From assembly GCF_900497805.2 (NCBI RefSeq), contig NW_020954719.1:3717699-3781698 (forward strand): a stretch of DNA of 64,000 nt, in the 5' to 3' direction. The notes under the pieces were generated by a model. That model saw only the letters and a list, made by a program, of their open reading frames with translations, had not been told where the DNA came from and did not search any database. Below, piece by piece: positions 11,348 through 23,204 of this stretch (positions are counted from its first letter, which is position 1; every line of letters starts with the position of its first letter). Made by a program: the position numbers and the translations under genes. Source of the DNA: Vombatus ursinus. Its lineage: Eukaryota; Chordata; Mammalia; Diprotodontia; Vombatidae.

Positions 11348-11709
11348 CAGTGATAAACTTAACTCTTCCTGGCAATACAAGGATCTAAGACATCTCCAGA
11401 GGCCTTGTGATGGAAAATGCTATCCACACCCAAAGAAAGAACTATGGAAGGTGAATTGCTATTTTTTTCCTCTTCTGTTGAGTTTTGTTTCTTCTTTCTG
11501 ATGGTTACTCCTTTTGGTTTTAATTTTTACTTACAACATCACTAATGTGAAAATATGTTTAATAGGAATGTAAATGTATAGCCTATATCAGATTGTGTGC
11601 CATCTTAGGGAGGGTGGTGGGGAAGAAGGGGGAGAAAAATTTTAAACTCAAAAGCATATGGAAGTGATTATTGATAAATCAAAATAAATTAAGAAAAAAA
11701 GAAAATTAA

Positions 11710-11807
11710 GAAAAGTCCAGAGATGAACACAAAATCTGATATTTGAACACAAAATTCAAGAGAAGCATAAAAAGGTAAACCTGAAAAAGAAATCACAAGA
11801 GATTCAA
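11710..11807 (+). repeat. right copy of 98-bp direct repeat
   Basis: Partner of 5894-5991, beginning immediately after the A-rich end of the inserted L1 (AAAATTAA). The old L1 continues from here without loss. Confidence 0.85.
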
Positions 11808-13510
11808 TAAGGTAAAATTGCTTACATTCCTATATGGGAAGATGATACATATAACTCCTAAGAACTTATGTCATTATTAGACCAGTGAGAAAGATTCTAC
11901 ATAGACAGAGTGCATGGATATGAGTTAATTATATAGGGAAGAAGTGAGAAAGAGGGATACACTGGGAGAAGTGGGAAGGGAGAGTAAGAATGGGGAGAAC
12001 TGTCTCACATGAAAGAGGCAAACACAGATGAGTTTTTAACAGTGGAGTGGAAAATGCAGTTAACTGGGTACAGAAATCTAACTTACCCAACAATGAAGTA
12101 AGAGGGGAAGAGGCTAAAAGAAGTAGGGGAGGGGGGAATTAAGGAAAGCAGTTGTTTGAAGCAAAACAGACTTCTGAGGAGGGACAGAATAAAAAGATAG
12201 AGAGAGAAGGATAAACAGAAGAAAACAGGATGAAGGGAAATACACAGTAATCATAACTGTGAATGTGAATGGCATGAACTCACCCATAAAACAGAAGTAG
12301 ATATCAGAACGGATTAGAAACCAGAATCTAACAATATGTTGTTTATAAGAGACACACTTGTAATAGAAAGAAATACACACAAAATTAAATTAAGGTGTTA
12401 CAGGAGAACCTAGTATGCTTCAATTGAATTCAAAAAAAGCACAGGTAGCAGTTTTGATCTCAAAGAAAAATTAAAAAAGATATTCAAGTAAACTACATTT
12501 TGATAAAAGGTACCACAGACAACAAATATAAAAAAAAGTATTTCAAGTTTCTCTGGTAAAAGTTTCATTTCTCAAATATATAGAGAACTGAGTGAAATTT
12601 ATAAAAATAAGTCATTCTCTAATTAATAAATCATCAAAGAGTATGAACAGACATTCTAGAAAGATAAATCAAAGTTATCTAAAGATTTGTGAAAAAATCT
12701 CTAAATCATTATTGATAAGAAAAATGGAAATTAAAACAATTTGAGGTCTCATCTCACACCTATCAGAAATGACAAATCCTGGAGGGGATGATGGAAAAAT
12801 AGGTACACTAATGAACTGCTGATGGAGTCTGAACTAATCCAACTATTCTGGAGAACAATTTGAAACTATGCCCAAAGGGCTATGTAACTGTGCATATCTG
12901 CATATCCTTTCACTCAACACTACAAAGTCCATATCCCAAAGAGATCAAAGAAAAAGGGGTATAGAAAAATATCTATAGCAGCTCTTTTTGTGGTGGCAAA
13001 AAACAGAAATTGAAGGGATGCCCATCAATTGGGAAATGCTTGCATAAGTAATTTGTGACATATGATTGTGATGGAATACTATTTTGCTATAAGAAATGAC
13101 AAGAGGGATGGTTTCAGAAAAACATGAGAAAACTTATATGAACTGATGCAAAGCGAAGTGAACAGAACCAGGCCATCATTTTATACAGTAACAGCAATAT
13201 TATGATGATGATCAACTGTGAAAGACTTAGCTACTGTGATCAATACAATGATCAAAAACAATTGTGAAGGACTGATGAAACCAGAGAGAGAACTGATGAA
13301 CTCTTGAGTTAAATTGAAGTATAATTTTCTCACTTAATTTTTCTTGCTTTTTGTTTGGCAACAAGGCTAATGTGGAAATATGTTTTGCATGATTTCACAT
13401 GTATAACTGACATTCTTCTTGCCATCTCAGTGGGCAGTGGAAATGCTGAAGGGAGAGAATTTGAAACCCAAAACATTTTTAAAGAATACTAAAAATAAAG
13501 ATTTTAATTA
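11808..13510 (+). mobile_element. old L1, part 3 (inter-ORF, ORF2 ends, 3'UTR)
   Basis: The inter-ORF region runs to about 12245. The start of the ORF2 endonuclease follows: GTGAATGGCATGAACTCACC reads VNGMNSP, and later QVAVLISKK. Near 12540 it jumps to the ORF2 C-terminal region, so most of ORF2 is deleted. The 3'UTR ends about 13505 in AAAAATAAAG. It is the most diverged copy of this nest. Confidence 0.75.
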
Positions 13511-13835
13511 AAATGTTCTAAATATTAAAATATTGTTAAAAACAACATTTTAACTTGAGGTGTATGTCAAACTATAGGCTATCTGCAAGTAGAAGAAAAA
13601 ACAGCGATGATGGGCTTCTCATCACCATCACAAGAACAAGATACAATTGAATTCACAAAATCAAATCTGTAAATAAAGATTTCCCTCTGTGCTTAAGGAT
13701 GTAAAAAATAGCAGTGACAATTATGATCAGAGTTTCATTTTCTATATGAGGTGTATTCTGCAGAACAAGAGACTTTGAAATCTCAAAATAAAATTATACC
13801 TTCTACTAAATTCCACTTACCAGGTGAAGTTTGTG

Positions 13836-13877
<42 letters not shown>

Positions 13878-14109
13878 TCCTCTTAAATTGTTATCTCATA
13901 GAGAAGAATAATGGAGAGAAAGGTCCTAAAATCACAGACCCTCAGAATCGGAAAGAATTATAGAGACCATCTCATTCCAGACACTATGTCTTCAAGCAAC
14001 TAGACTAGCATTGGCTACCATGTCACACTGTTGACTTATGTCAAATTAACAGTCCATTCTACCTGAGACTATTTTTGATAAGTTCCTCATCGTTATACTA
14101 GAATTAAAG
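13511..14109. other. intronic sequence with possible old LINE trace
   Basis: Mostly unassigned AT-rich sequence. Around 13935-14010 the pattern TCACAGACCCTCAGAATCGG..AGACCATCTC resembles a common old interspersed repeat in amniote genomes, not assigned further. Confidence 0.35.
13831..13880. repeat. (GT)n microsatellite
   Basis: About 24 GT units with one TA change near the end. Confidence 0.95.
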
Positions 14110-14945
14110 ACACTCTGAAATTTGACTCCAATATTATCTCATACTGCTCTTTCCTGCATTCCATTCTCCAACGAAAGAGTCTATTTCTTTTTGCCCAACA
14201 CGACAGCTACTTTCCTATCACCATACTTTGCTCATAATGCTGTTTCCTCTTTCTAGAATACTTATTCTTACCAAAATACAATACATTCTCCTCCAGTCTG
14301 TGCTTCTGACTCTCCAGCCTTTACCACCAAGACTATGCTGCCTTCCCACCTTGGAATGACCCCCTTTTCCCACTGATGAGTTACATCTTTCATTCTGGAG
14401 ATAGGCTTAGTTAGACTAACCATGACTTACTACTCTCCCAACTGTACTTCTGACTGCCATGATTTCACCACCAAACCCCTGCATGGGTGTCTTCTGCCTT
14501 CTCCTTTTTAAGCTCTCTTTTATTTTTTTCTTTTCCTCAATTTTTATTCAGTCATTTCAATCATGTCCTAACCTTCAGGACACCATTTTGGGGGTTTCTT
14601 GGCAAATATACTGGAGTGGTTTGCCATTTCCTTCTCCAGTTCATTTTACAAATAAGGAACAGAGACAAACAAGGTCGAGTAACTTGACCAGAGTCACACA
14701 GCTAGTATGTGTCTGAGGCCTGATTTAAACTCATTAAGAAGAGTCTTCCTCACACCAGGCCAGCACTCTATCCACTGTGTCACCTAGCTGCCTCTCTTCC
14801 CCAATTTGCTAGTGTTATCATTCCAGCACAAGCTGCTTGAGGGCAGGCACTCTCTCTGTTTATATTTGTACCCTCACTACTTAACACAATGCCTAGCCCA
14901 TAGTAAATGATTAATAAATGCTTGTTGCCAGCCTCTTCCCTCTTA
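14110..14945 (+). mobile_element. L2 3' end interrupted by a CORE-SINE
   Basis: The final part AAGCTGCTTGAGGGCAGGCA..GCCTAGCCCATAGTAAATGA at 14825-14930 is the hallmark L2 3' end. The upstream part (about 14110-14518) has the L2-like CT-rich pattern. The CORE-SINE at 14519-14800 splits it. Confidence 0.7.
14519..14800 (-). mobile_element. Mar-1-like CORE-SINE
   Basis: Reverse orientation. The tRNA-like head (GGCAGCTAGGTGACACAGTG) is at 14798, the core includes the complement of CAGAGTCACACAGCTAG, and the tail at the left has TTCAGTCATTTCAATCATGTCC and GGCAAATATACTGGAGTGG. Confidence 0.85.
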
Positions 14946-16094
14946 AGACAATTTTACTCTTTTTTTCAATTACCAGGCCAAATCTATCTCTTCAGCTAAT
15001 TATTTGTTGATTCTACTCCATCTAACATCTTCCAGCTATAATTAATCTGTTTTTAAATATGAACAGCCAAGTTCCGTGTACTTGTCTTATTTAAGACATA
15101 TTTACTCTCTTGTTTTTAGAGTTATCTGTGCACCTATAATGAGATCCCTATACTGATATCAATAGAAAATAATTATAATAATGAGCTTGACTTGGTTATG
15201 AAAAATTCTGCTCAACACTGCAATTTAAGAGTAAAAATAAATTTCTTCACAGCCAATTTGATTTGTCATCATGATCAAAATTAAAGTACTTTATTTATTC
15301 CAGAACTGATATAAAAATTTTAAATTGAAAATGAAAACAAAGATCTTTATATTAAATATCACTAAAAGTAAAACATTTCTCTAAATCAAAACATACCTTA
15401 CTCATGACTTTTTTGCCACTGTCAGAAGACTGTTGACAGAAAGAGATAAATGAAAATGAAACAAACAAACTACAAAGTCATTTCCTAAATAAAAACTCAC
15501 CAAATGAAGTTTACAAAGAAGAATAACCTTTAATTTCACTTGAAAGAAAAGCTCAGCGACCAAAATTGGAGAAGGGAAAAAAAGACATAAAATGTAAATC
15601 TGTGTTTCAAAATCACACCACAGCAATTATATAGTTAGGATAAAAAAGGAAAACTTTCTCTTCTTAAGAAGAGCTATGGAAATGGAAAATCTTTGTAATA
15701 GCGATTCTTTAACTAAAATCCTAAAATCACTTTTTAACAGAGTTATGTGGTAAATCAAAGTAAAAGCAGAGGGGAACAGTTCTCACGCTTAAACTGAATC
15801 ATCTAATTCTACCATCCAGAGTTAGACAAAACATATAAGAAATTATATCAACTAAACCAGCCAATCATCCCAAAGAACTCCATTTCTGCTTCAGAACTCT
15901 AGAGTCCAGTGCCATGGGAACAGAAAATGTAAACCTTATTCCTTTTCTGAAATTAAACAAACTGCCACATTCCCTCCCTAATAACCCTCTTCCCCCAACT
16001 CCCAACTACCACCCATTTCTTATTTTAGCAAGAAACAGCTTGGTACAATATCCTTAAATTATAAGTCTTGTTTGAATGTTGTCAGCAGGATCCA
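14946..16094. other. CCDC91: CCDC91 intron, mostly unassigned
   Basis: AT-rich with no repeat family recognised. It contains the candidate 33-nt exon at 15397. The frame at 15402-15626 on the minus strand overlaps that candidate and shows no protein family. Confidence 0.4.
15397..15429 (-). other. candidate 33-nt alternative exon
   Basis: On the minus strand a good polypyrimidine tract and acceptor (TCTCTTTCTGTCAACAG) precede 33 nt that read SSDSGKKVMSK without a stop, followed by an AAG/GTATGT donor. Both ends would be phase 0, so the segment could be included after the CCDC91 exon at 25351 without breaking frame. Remembered human CCDC91 has no such residues at this point, so it may be a lineage-specific cassette exon or chance. 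Only RNA data can decide. Confidence 0.3.
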
Positions 16095-16980
16095 TGCCTT
16101 GGGGTCACCTAATACAGTACTCAGTAAACATTTACTAAGTCCCTAATATGTGTCAGTCACAGTGCTAAACACTGTATATACAAAAAAAGGTAAAATGCAG
16201 TCATTGCTTTCCAGGAGCTCACAATCTAATAAGGGAAATACCACATTAACAACTAGGTACAAACAAGCTACATGTAGGAAAAACAGAGAGAAGGATTGAG
16301 AAAAGTTTCCTGTGGAAGGTATGAAGCCAGGAAAGTTAAGAGGCAGAAATTAATAAGGAGAGCATTCAGTGAACAAGAGACAAGCATGAAAATGACCACA
16401 GTCAAGAGATAGGTTGTTGAAGGAATAATAAGGAGGCTAATGTCACTAGATCAAAGGGGGGACATAGGGGAAAGGAGTGACTAGAAAAGTGAGGGGAGGG
16501 AGGTCTGAGTTACAAAGAGCTTTGAATATGAAACAGAGGATTTTATATTTAATCCTGCAGGTGAAAAGGTGCCAATGGAATTTATTGGAGATAGGGGGGA
16601 GGACTACAGAAAGGCAGTGACATGGTCAGATCTGCATTTAAGGAAAATCACTTTGGTGGCTGAGGACAAACAGCAGAGGGGAGAAACTTGTGGTAGGCAG
16701 ACCAATCAGCATGCTATTATAATAATACAGGCATGAGGAGAAGCAGGTTTGTATCAGGCTAGTGTCAACATCAGAGGAGAGAAGAGGGAGTACATGAGAG
16801 ATGTTATAAAGTTAAAATCGACATATGGCAACAGATTGCATATGAGCGGTAGAGAATGACATCTAGGTTGTAAGTTGGGTGGATGGGGAGGAAAGTGGTA
16901 TGCTAAACAAGTTCATGAAGTTCGTTAGAAAGCAGAATGTCTTAGGATGAAGTGCTTTTGGTGCTTTCACAACTAAATAG
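16095..16980 (+). repeat. ancient interspersed repeat, copy 1
   Basis: It opens with AACATTTACTAAGTCCCTAATATGTGTCAG-like sequence and later has ACATGGTCAGATCTGCATTT and ACATGAGAGATG. The same order of blocks occurs at 23205-24180. It resembles an old mammal-wide repeat; I cannot name the family safely. Confidence 0.55.
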
Positions 16981-17807
16981 TTTCAAATGGGGGCCAAGAT
17001 AGGGCCAATTAATAAAGTTCATTTCGTAATGAAGCGTATTATGATGAAAGTCCAATTTGTTTTACATAAGGATATAAAAAGTATTCTAAAATTTTTGAAA
17101 AAAGCCTTATAAAACTGAGCTACTTCATTTGTATGTATTTTATTATAACTTTAAAGAAAATGATTTAATTAAATTAATTTAAAATTTATAATGTTAATTC
17201 TTGAAAAGCCCCAAACTGACTTAGGTTAATGACTACTTCATTGCTAACAGTCTAGGAAGACAAAAAACTTGCAAGGCAAAAAAAAAAAAAAATCAGTGAT
17301 GACTTTGTGATACCGGCTATTTTGTTTTTGAAAGAAAATAGATTTTTAAAAATTTTAATTATGTCAAATTGGAGAAAGATCTGTTTTTGGTAAACAAAGC
17401 ATCATAGCATTAATACATATCAAGGTACTATGTGTTTTTGAAATTAATATTACAATTGTTTTTGAGACATTTGAAGCACTATAAAAAATTAGTCACAACA
17501 GAATACATACTAACTCTTATCTTAGTGTAAAAAATTTAATTCAGTAATTTTAAGTGGTTCTAACTTTGCAAGAAGTCCAGCTGGCTATGGATCTACCACT
17601 GAGCAAGCATTCACCTATACCGAAATTATAACCAATGTTTCGAAGTAAAGCATAAAATAATGGAACCTGAATTTATTATTGAAATTACAATCTAGTTTTT
17701 AGCAGAAGATTGTTTTTGAAAGTATATAAAAAACCTTTTCTTAATATTCTAGAGTAAAGCTAAAAATCATTTTAAAATGTATAAAGCAAAAGAACGTTAG
17801 TCACCCC
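16981..17807. other. AT-rich intron, nothing recognised
   Basis: Low-complexity A and T runs (17280-17292, 17150-17200) with no supported gene, repeat family or site. Confidence 0.4.
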
Positions 17808-18965
17808 GCACTATAGCTGTTACTGTGTACAACGTTCTCCTGGTTCTTCTCACTTCACTCAGCATCAGTCTATACAAGTCTTTCCAGGTTTTTCTGAAGT
17901 CTGCCTGCTCATCATTTCTTATAGCAAAATAGTATTCCATCACATTCATATACCACAACTTACTCAGTTATTCCCCAATTGATGGGCATCCTCTCAATTT
18001 CGAATTCTTTGCCACCACAGAAAGAGCTGATATAAATATTTTTGTAGATGTGGGTCCTTTTCCCATTTGTATGATCTCTTTGGGATATAGCCTGAGAAGT
18101 ACTATTGCTATTGCTGGGTCAAAGAGTATGCACATTTTTATAGCCCTTTGGGCATAGTTTCAAATTGCTCTCCAAAATGGTTGGATCATTTCACAACTCT
18201 ACCAACAATGCATTAGTGTTCCAATTTTCCCATATCACCAACATTTGTCATTTTGCTGTTTTGTCTTGTTGACCAATCTGATGGGTGTAATGTGGTACCT
18301 CAAAGTTGTTTTTTGATTTGTATTTCTCTCATCAATAGTTTTTGAGAGCATTTTTTCATATGACTAAAGATAACTTTAATTTCTTCATTTGAAAACTGCC
18401 TGTTCATGTTCTTTGACCATTTATCAATTGGGGAATGACTTATATTCTTATAAATTTGACTTAATTCTCTGTATATTTTAGAAATGGGGTCCTTATCAGA
18501 GACACTGGTTGTAAAAATTCTTTCTCAGTTTTCCATTTTGCATTTCATAATGTTCTCTATCTCTTCTTTGGTCATAAATTCTTTTGTTCTCCATAAATCT
18601 GACAGGTAAACTATTCCATGCTCTCCCAGCTTGCTTATAGTATCAGTTTTCATATCTAAATCGTGAACCCATTTTGACTTTATTTTGATATATGGTGTAA
18701 GATTTTCATCTGTGCCTAGTTTCTGCCATGCTCTTTTCCAGTTATCCCAGCAGTTTTTGTCAAATCCTTATCTCAGAAGCTGGAGTCTTTGGGTTTATCA
18801 AATGTAGATTACTATAGTCATTGACTACTGTGTACCTAACCTATTCCACTAATCCACCACTCTATTTCTTAGCCAGTCTCAAGTAGTTTTGACGATTGCT
18901 GTTTTATAATACAATTTAAGATCTGGAATGGCTAGGCCACCTTGTCCTCTTCTGAATTTCTGCCT
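17808..18965 (-). mobile_element. L1 ORF2 C-terminal fragment
   Basis: On the minus strand this matches the L1 ORF2 C-terminal third, from the complement of GGTGGCCTAGCCATTCCAGA near 18940 to the end of ORF2 near 17820. No 3'UTR is attached, so both ends are missing. Frames are broken. Confidence 0.8.
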
Positions 18966-19950
18966 TGATCTTCCCTGTCCCCATAATAAAAATCTATGGC
19001 CATTGTATATTTCTTTTTGCTCATCGTATTTGCTTATTTCCTGACCTCAAAAAAAAAAAATAAGCTCTCTTGCTGGGGAGCAGGGGGCACTGACCCAAGC
19101 TTCTTGTCTGAGCTCTCCACTCCAGGCAGTTTCTGTCACTGTCTTTTAGACTTTGCTCCACAGATTCATTTGTACCTCACTCTCATAACAATGCTAATTC
19201 CTGCAAGTGACAAAGTGCCCTACGATAGGGCACTGTATTGGCACTGTCCCAGTATGGTCTTGATTATGCAGACCACCACATATAAATATTCTTTTCGCTA
19301 TATCCCTGGATCCATGTTCTCCTCTCTCCAACTTGCCAGCTGCCTCCAGGTGTTATAATTCCCCTACTCCTGAAGTAGGAAAAGGTCTTTTCCAGCACCA
19401 ATTCTCCCAGCAAACACCCAGCACAAGGTCCCAGTCTCCCACAGAACATTGTTCTTCACCCATCATAACATTCATCATCCCTTTCTACCAAAAAGCAAGG
19501 CCTTTCTCTTCCCCTTCTTTTTAATCCTTCCTCCTTCCTCCAAACCCACTCCTCTGCAGGTTTTTCTCTTCGTCAGAGATCACAAGGGACACATTCCACT
19601 TACTGCTAACGCTTGATTTGACCCAGACAGATTACACACTCTCTTATTTCACTGTCTCTCTTTTATTCACTTGCCTTATAATGAGTATCACCAAAAAAAA
19701 AAAAAAATACTGATTCACCTGTAGGCACAGTGTCACCAGAATCTGTCCCAAATGCCCCAGGACTGCCTCTTCATTGTTACCGCCACTAATTTCTACCTTT
19801 GCCCCATCTCCTTGTATGCATATAGAAAAATCTCTCTTACTTGTCTCTCTGCTGTCACTTTCTGTTACTATTACTGTCCTTTGCTTCTGCATTCATACTC
19901 CCTCCTACATTTCTGTTGTCTGGAGTGTGAAAGAAGTAAATAATCTCTTC
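18966..19950. other. unassigned, moderately GC-richer stretch
   Basis: It contains CT-rich runs and a short A tract (19049-19059). Several short frames (such as 18996-19358) have no recognisable family. It may be an old repeat, but I see nothing to name it by. Confidence 0.35.
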
Positions 19951-19968
19951 AGGGCTGGTTTTATTTCT

Positions 19969-21732
19969 TTTCTTTTATTCTTTTATTAATTTATTTTGAT
20001 TTATCAGTAATCACTTCCATATGCTTTTGAGTTTAAAATTTTTCTCCCCCTTCCTCCCCACCACCCTCCCCAAGATGGCACACAATCTGATATAGGCTAT
20101 ACATTTACATTCCTATTAAACATATTTTTACATTAGTGATGTTGCAAGTGAAAATTAAAACCAATAGGAGTAACCATCAGAAAGAAGAAACAAAACTCAA
20201 CAGAAGAGGAAAAAAATAGCAATTCACCTTCCATAGTTCTTTCTTTGGGTGTGGATAGCATTTTCCATCACAAGGCCTCTGGAGATGTCTTAGATCCCTG
20301 TATTGCCAGGAAGAGTTAAGTTTATCACTGTTAGTTATCGCACAANNNNNNNNNNNNNNNNNNNNNNNNNNNNNNNNNNNNNNNNNNNNNNNNNNNNNNN
20401 NNNNNNNNNNNNNNNNNNNNNNNNNNNNNNNNNNNNNNNNNNNNNNNNNNNNNNNNNNNNNNNNNNNNNNNNNNNNNNNNNNNNNNNNNNNNNNNNNNNN
20501 NNNNNNNNNNNNNNNNNNNNNNNNNNNNNNNNNNNNNNNNNNNNNNNNNNNNNNNNNNNNNNNNNNNNNNNNNNNNNNNNNNNNNNNNNNNNNNNNNNNN
20601 NNNNNNNNNNNNNNNNNNNNNNNNNNNNNNNNNNNNNNNNNNNNNNNNNNNNNNNNNNNNNNNNNNNNNNNNNNNNNNNNNNNNNNNNNNNNNNNNNNNN
20701 NNNNNNNNNNNNNNNNNNNNNNNNNNNNNNNNNNNNNNNNNNNNNACCTATTCCATTGATCCACCACTCTATTTCTTAGCCAGTACCAACCAGTTTTGAT
20801 GATTTGCTGCTTTATAATACAATTTAAGATCTGGAATGGCTAGGCCACCTTCCCCAGCATTTCTTTTCATTAGTTCTCCTGATATTCTGGACCTTTTCTT
20901 CTTCCAAATGAATCTTGTTATTATTTTTTCTAACTCTCTAAAATAACTTTTTGGTAGTTTGATTGGTATGGCACTGAATAAGTAAATTAACTTAGGTAGA
21001 ATTGTCATTTTTATCATATTAACTCGGCCTACCCATGAGCAACTGATGTTTTCCAATTATTTAGATCTGACTTTATTTGTGTGAAAAGTGTTTTGTAATT
21101 GTGTTCATAGAGTTCCTGGGTTTGTTTCGGGATGTAGACTCCTAAATATTTTGTAATGTCTACAGTAAGTTTAAATGGAATTTCTCTTTCTATCTCTTCC
21201 TGTTGGGCTTTGTTGGTAATATATAGAAATGCTGATGATTTATGTGGGTTTATTTTATAGCCTGCAACTTTGCTAAAGTTGTTTATTATTTCAAGTAGTT
21301 TTTTACTTGATTCTCTGGGATTCTCTAAGTAAAACATCATATCATCTGCAAAGAGTGATAGCTTTGTTTCTTCTTTGCTTATTCTAATGCCTTCAAAGTC
21401 TTTTTCTTCTCTTACTGCTAAAGCTAATATTTTCACTATGAAGTTGAATAACAGTGGTGATAATGGACATCCTTATTTCACCCCTGATCTTATTCGAAAT
21501 CCTTCTAGCTTTTCCCCATTATATATTATGCTTGCTGAAGGTTAGAGATAGATGCTATTTATTATTTTAAGGAAGACTCCATTTATACCTATGCTCTCTA
21601 GTGTTTTTAATAGGAATGGGTGTTGTATTTTGTCAAAAGCTTTTTCTGCATCTATTGAGATGATCATGTGGTTTCTATTAGCTTTGGTGTTGATATGATA
21701 AATTATGCTGATAGTTTTCCTTATATTGAACC
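19969..21732 (-). mobile_element. 5'-truncated L1 with target-site duplication
   Basis: The 3' end with TTTTATTAATTTATTTTGAT is at the left and the RT start at the right. AGGGCTGGTTTTATTTCT (19951-19968) and AGGGCTGATTTTATTTCT (21733-21750) are the duplication, 17 of 18 matching. The ORF2 pieces at 20769-21056 and 21029-21436 include FADDMMFYLENP (catalytic Asp pair kept) and [13 protein letters not shown] run of N lies inside. Confidence 0.88.
20346..20745. other. assembly gap, 400 N
   Basis: The gap lies wholly inside the L1 at 19969-21732. The long frames reported across it are meaningless. Confidence 0.99.
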
Positions 21733-21759
21733 AGGGCTGATTTTATTTCTATGAACGTT

Positions 21760-22650
21760 CCAAATGCTTATTTATTATTGAATATTCATCTTTTTTCATT
21801 TATAGGCAAGCTCATATATGCAGTGTAGATCGTCCTGGACTGAAGCTTTAGCTCCATTTGGAACACATTATTCCATTCCTCCCACATTTTCTGGTGAGTG
21901 CAGAATAGTCTTGTGATATTTGTTTCTTTCATTGTATCTGATTATTTCTAGAACTTGTTGCTTCTGAATTGAATTATTAAATTTAAATAATTTTTTTTTG
22001 TTTTCAGTTTTGACGTTTTTTTCTGTTCGCAATCTATTAATTCTTTCAATTGGTATTTCATTTTCTGTTTTCAGAAGTTCTGAGGAGTTCCCTTGTATTA
22101 TTTCTTGTATTATGGTGTTGAGGTTTCTTGGCTTATTGGTCTATAATCCTTAGACTGTCTCTACATATCTTGTCTTTGATATTAGTTTGTTTTGTAATAC
22201 AAGCATATTTTCTTTTAATTTTTTTTAAATTTATTTTCTTCCAGATTTTCCTTCTGTTTACATTCCCAATCCATTGTTCTTTCTTTTATTTCTTTGGTGA
22301 GACTTGCCATCAGAGATTCAACTTTTTCTATTCTGGCTATTATTTTTGCTGTATAGCCCATTAATTCTATTCTCATAATTCTCATTTCTCTTCTGAACCA
22401 CTCAGGAATAGAATATTGTTGTTAGCTCCATATTCTCAAATTCCACAAGATCCTCTGTCTCATCAATTGTTGAATTGTTTTCCTTTGTTTTCCAGTATTT
22501 ATTCATAGATACCTACACTCACTAGATTTGAAAGCCAAATTTTATTCTGTTATTAATATTTTCCCTATTGTTTTATCTGCTTATGTATTTGAGTTTTCTT
22601 CTTCCTGAGACCTTTGGTAATTTCAATCTTTTTTTTCTTTATTTTCCTCT
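21760..22650 (-). mobile_element. very old L1/HAL1 ORF1 relic
   Basis: The minus-strand translation has recognisable but diverged ORF1 blocks: ENEIPIERINRLRTEKN corresponds to GGKIEIERIHQSPPERD, and LQSRTIYTAYMSL to LQPRITYPANLSI of the younger copies. It is broken throughout and clearly older than the neighbouring L1. Confidence 0.6.
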
Positions 22651-23204
22651 ATTGTTCACTTTCTGATTCCTTCCTCTTTGATGGTGGTTTCCCAAGGGAC
22701 TGGATCTCAAAGTATCTCAGACACCTCCGATGCTGGGCAATTCACAGTTCACCAACTTAGATTTCTGCCTCAAATTACTTTTAGGGGAAAAGAACTAGGC
22801 TCAGCTGGATGCTGAGCTCTTTCCCTCAGGCTTACTAGAGTGTCACACAGCTTGACCCCCACACAAAACATTCCCTCTGCAGCTCAGTATTTTGGCCCAA
22901 AAGTGACAGTTCAGAGGGCTGCCACACTGCTGCTATGGGTCACATTTCTGTATTTTGGTTTTTCAAAGCTAAGGGGGACAGAGGTGCTCTATTTCAAGCC
23001 CAGAATTGTGTTCTACCCTTTCCCTCTTTTTTTCTGCTCTCCTGTAGTGAGTCTTTGCAATTTAGAATGCTGATGACACAGTCTGTTCAAAATTCAAACA
23101 GTCTGTTTGTCATAGCCCAGGCAAGTCTAAGCTTGAAGCCTGGATCTCCATGATAATGGAGAGGAGGGAGGTCAAACTTAGGGAATGGGCATGGCTGCTG
23201 TTGC
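22651..23204. other. possible 5' region of the old L1 relic, unassigned
   Basis: The GC content is higher than in the flanks and it lies where the 5'UTR of the minus-strand relic at 21760-22650 would be. No motif confirms this. Confidence 0.3.

Larger units (their letters stand above)
5992..11709 (+). mobile_element. 5'-truncated L1 carrying a SINE and a HAL1
   Basis: The ORF2 reverse transcriptase starts abruptly at 5992 ([17 protein letters not shown]). ORF2 runs to 7743, resumes at 10621 after a minus-strand HAL1, and ends about 11347. A 3'UTR follows, ending GATAAATCAAAATAAATTAAG. A SINE interrupts it at 6314-6460. The endonuclease domain is missing. It inserted in the old L1 and is flanked by a 98-bp direct repeat. 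Confidence 0.85.

Noticed and set aside
20177-20779. Long frames of 158 and 196 codons
   Set aside because: They consist mostly of undetermined residues across the 400-N gap.
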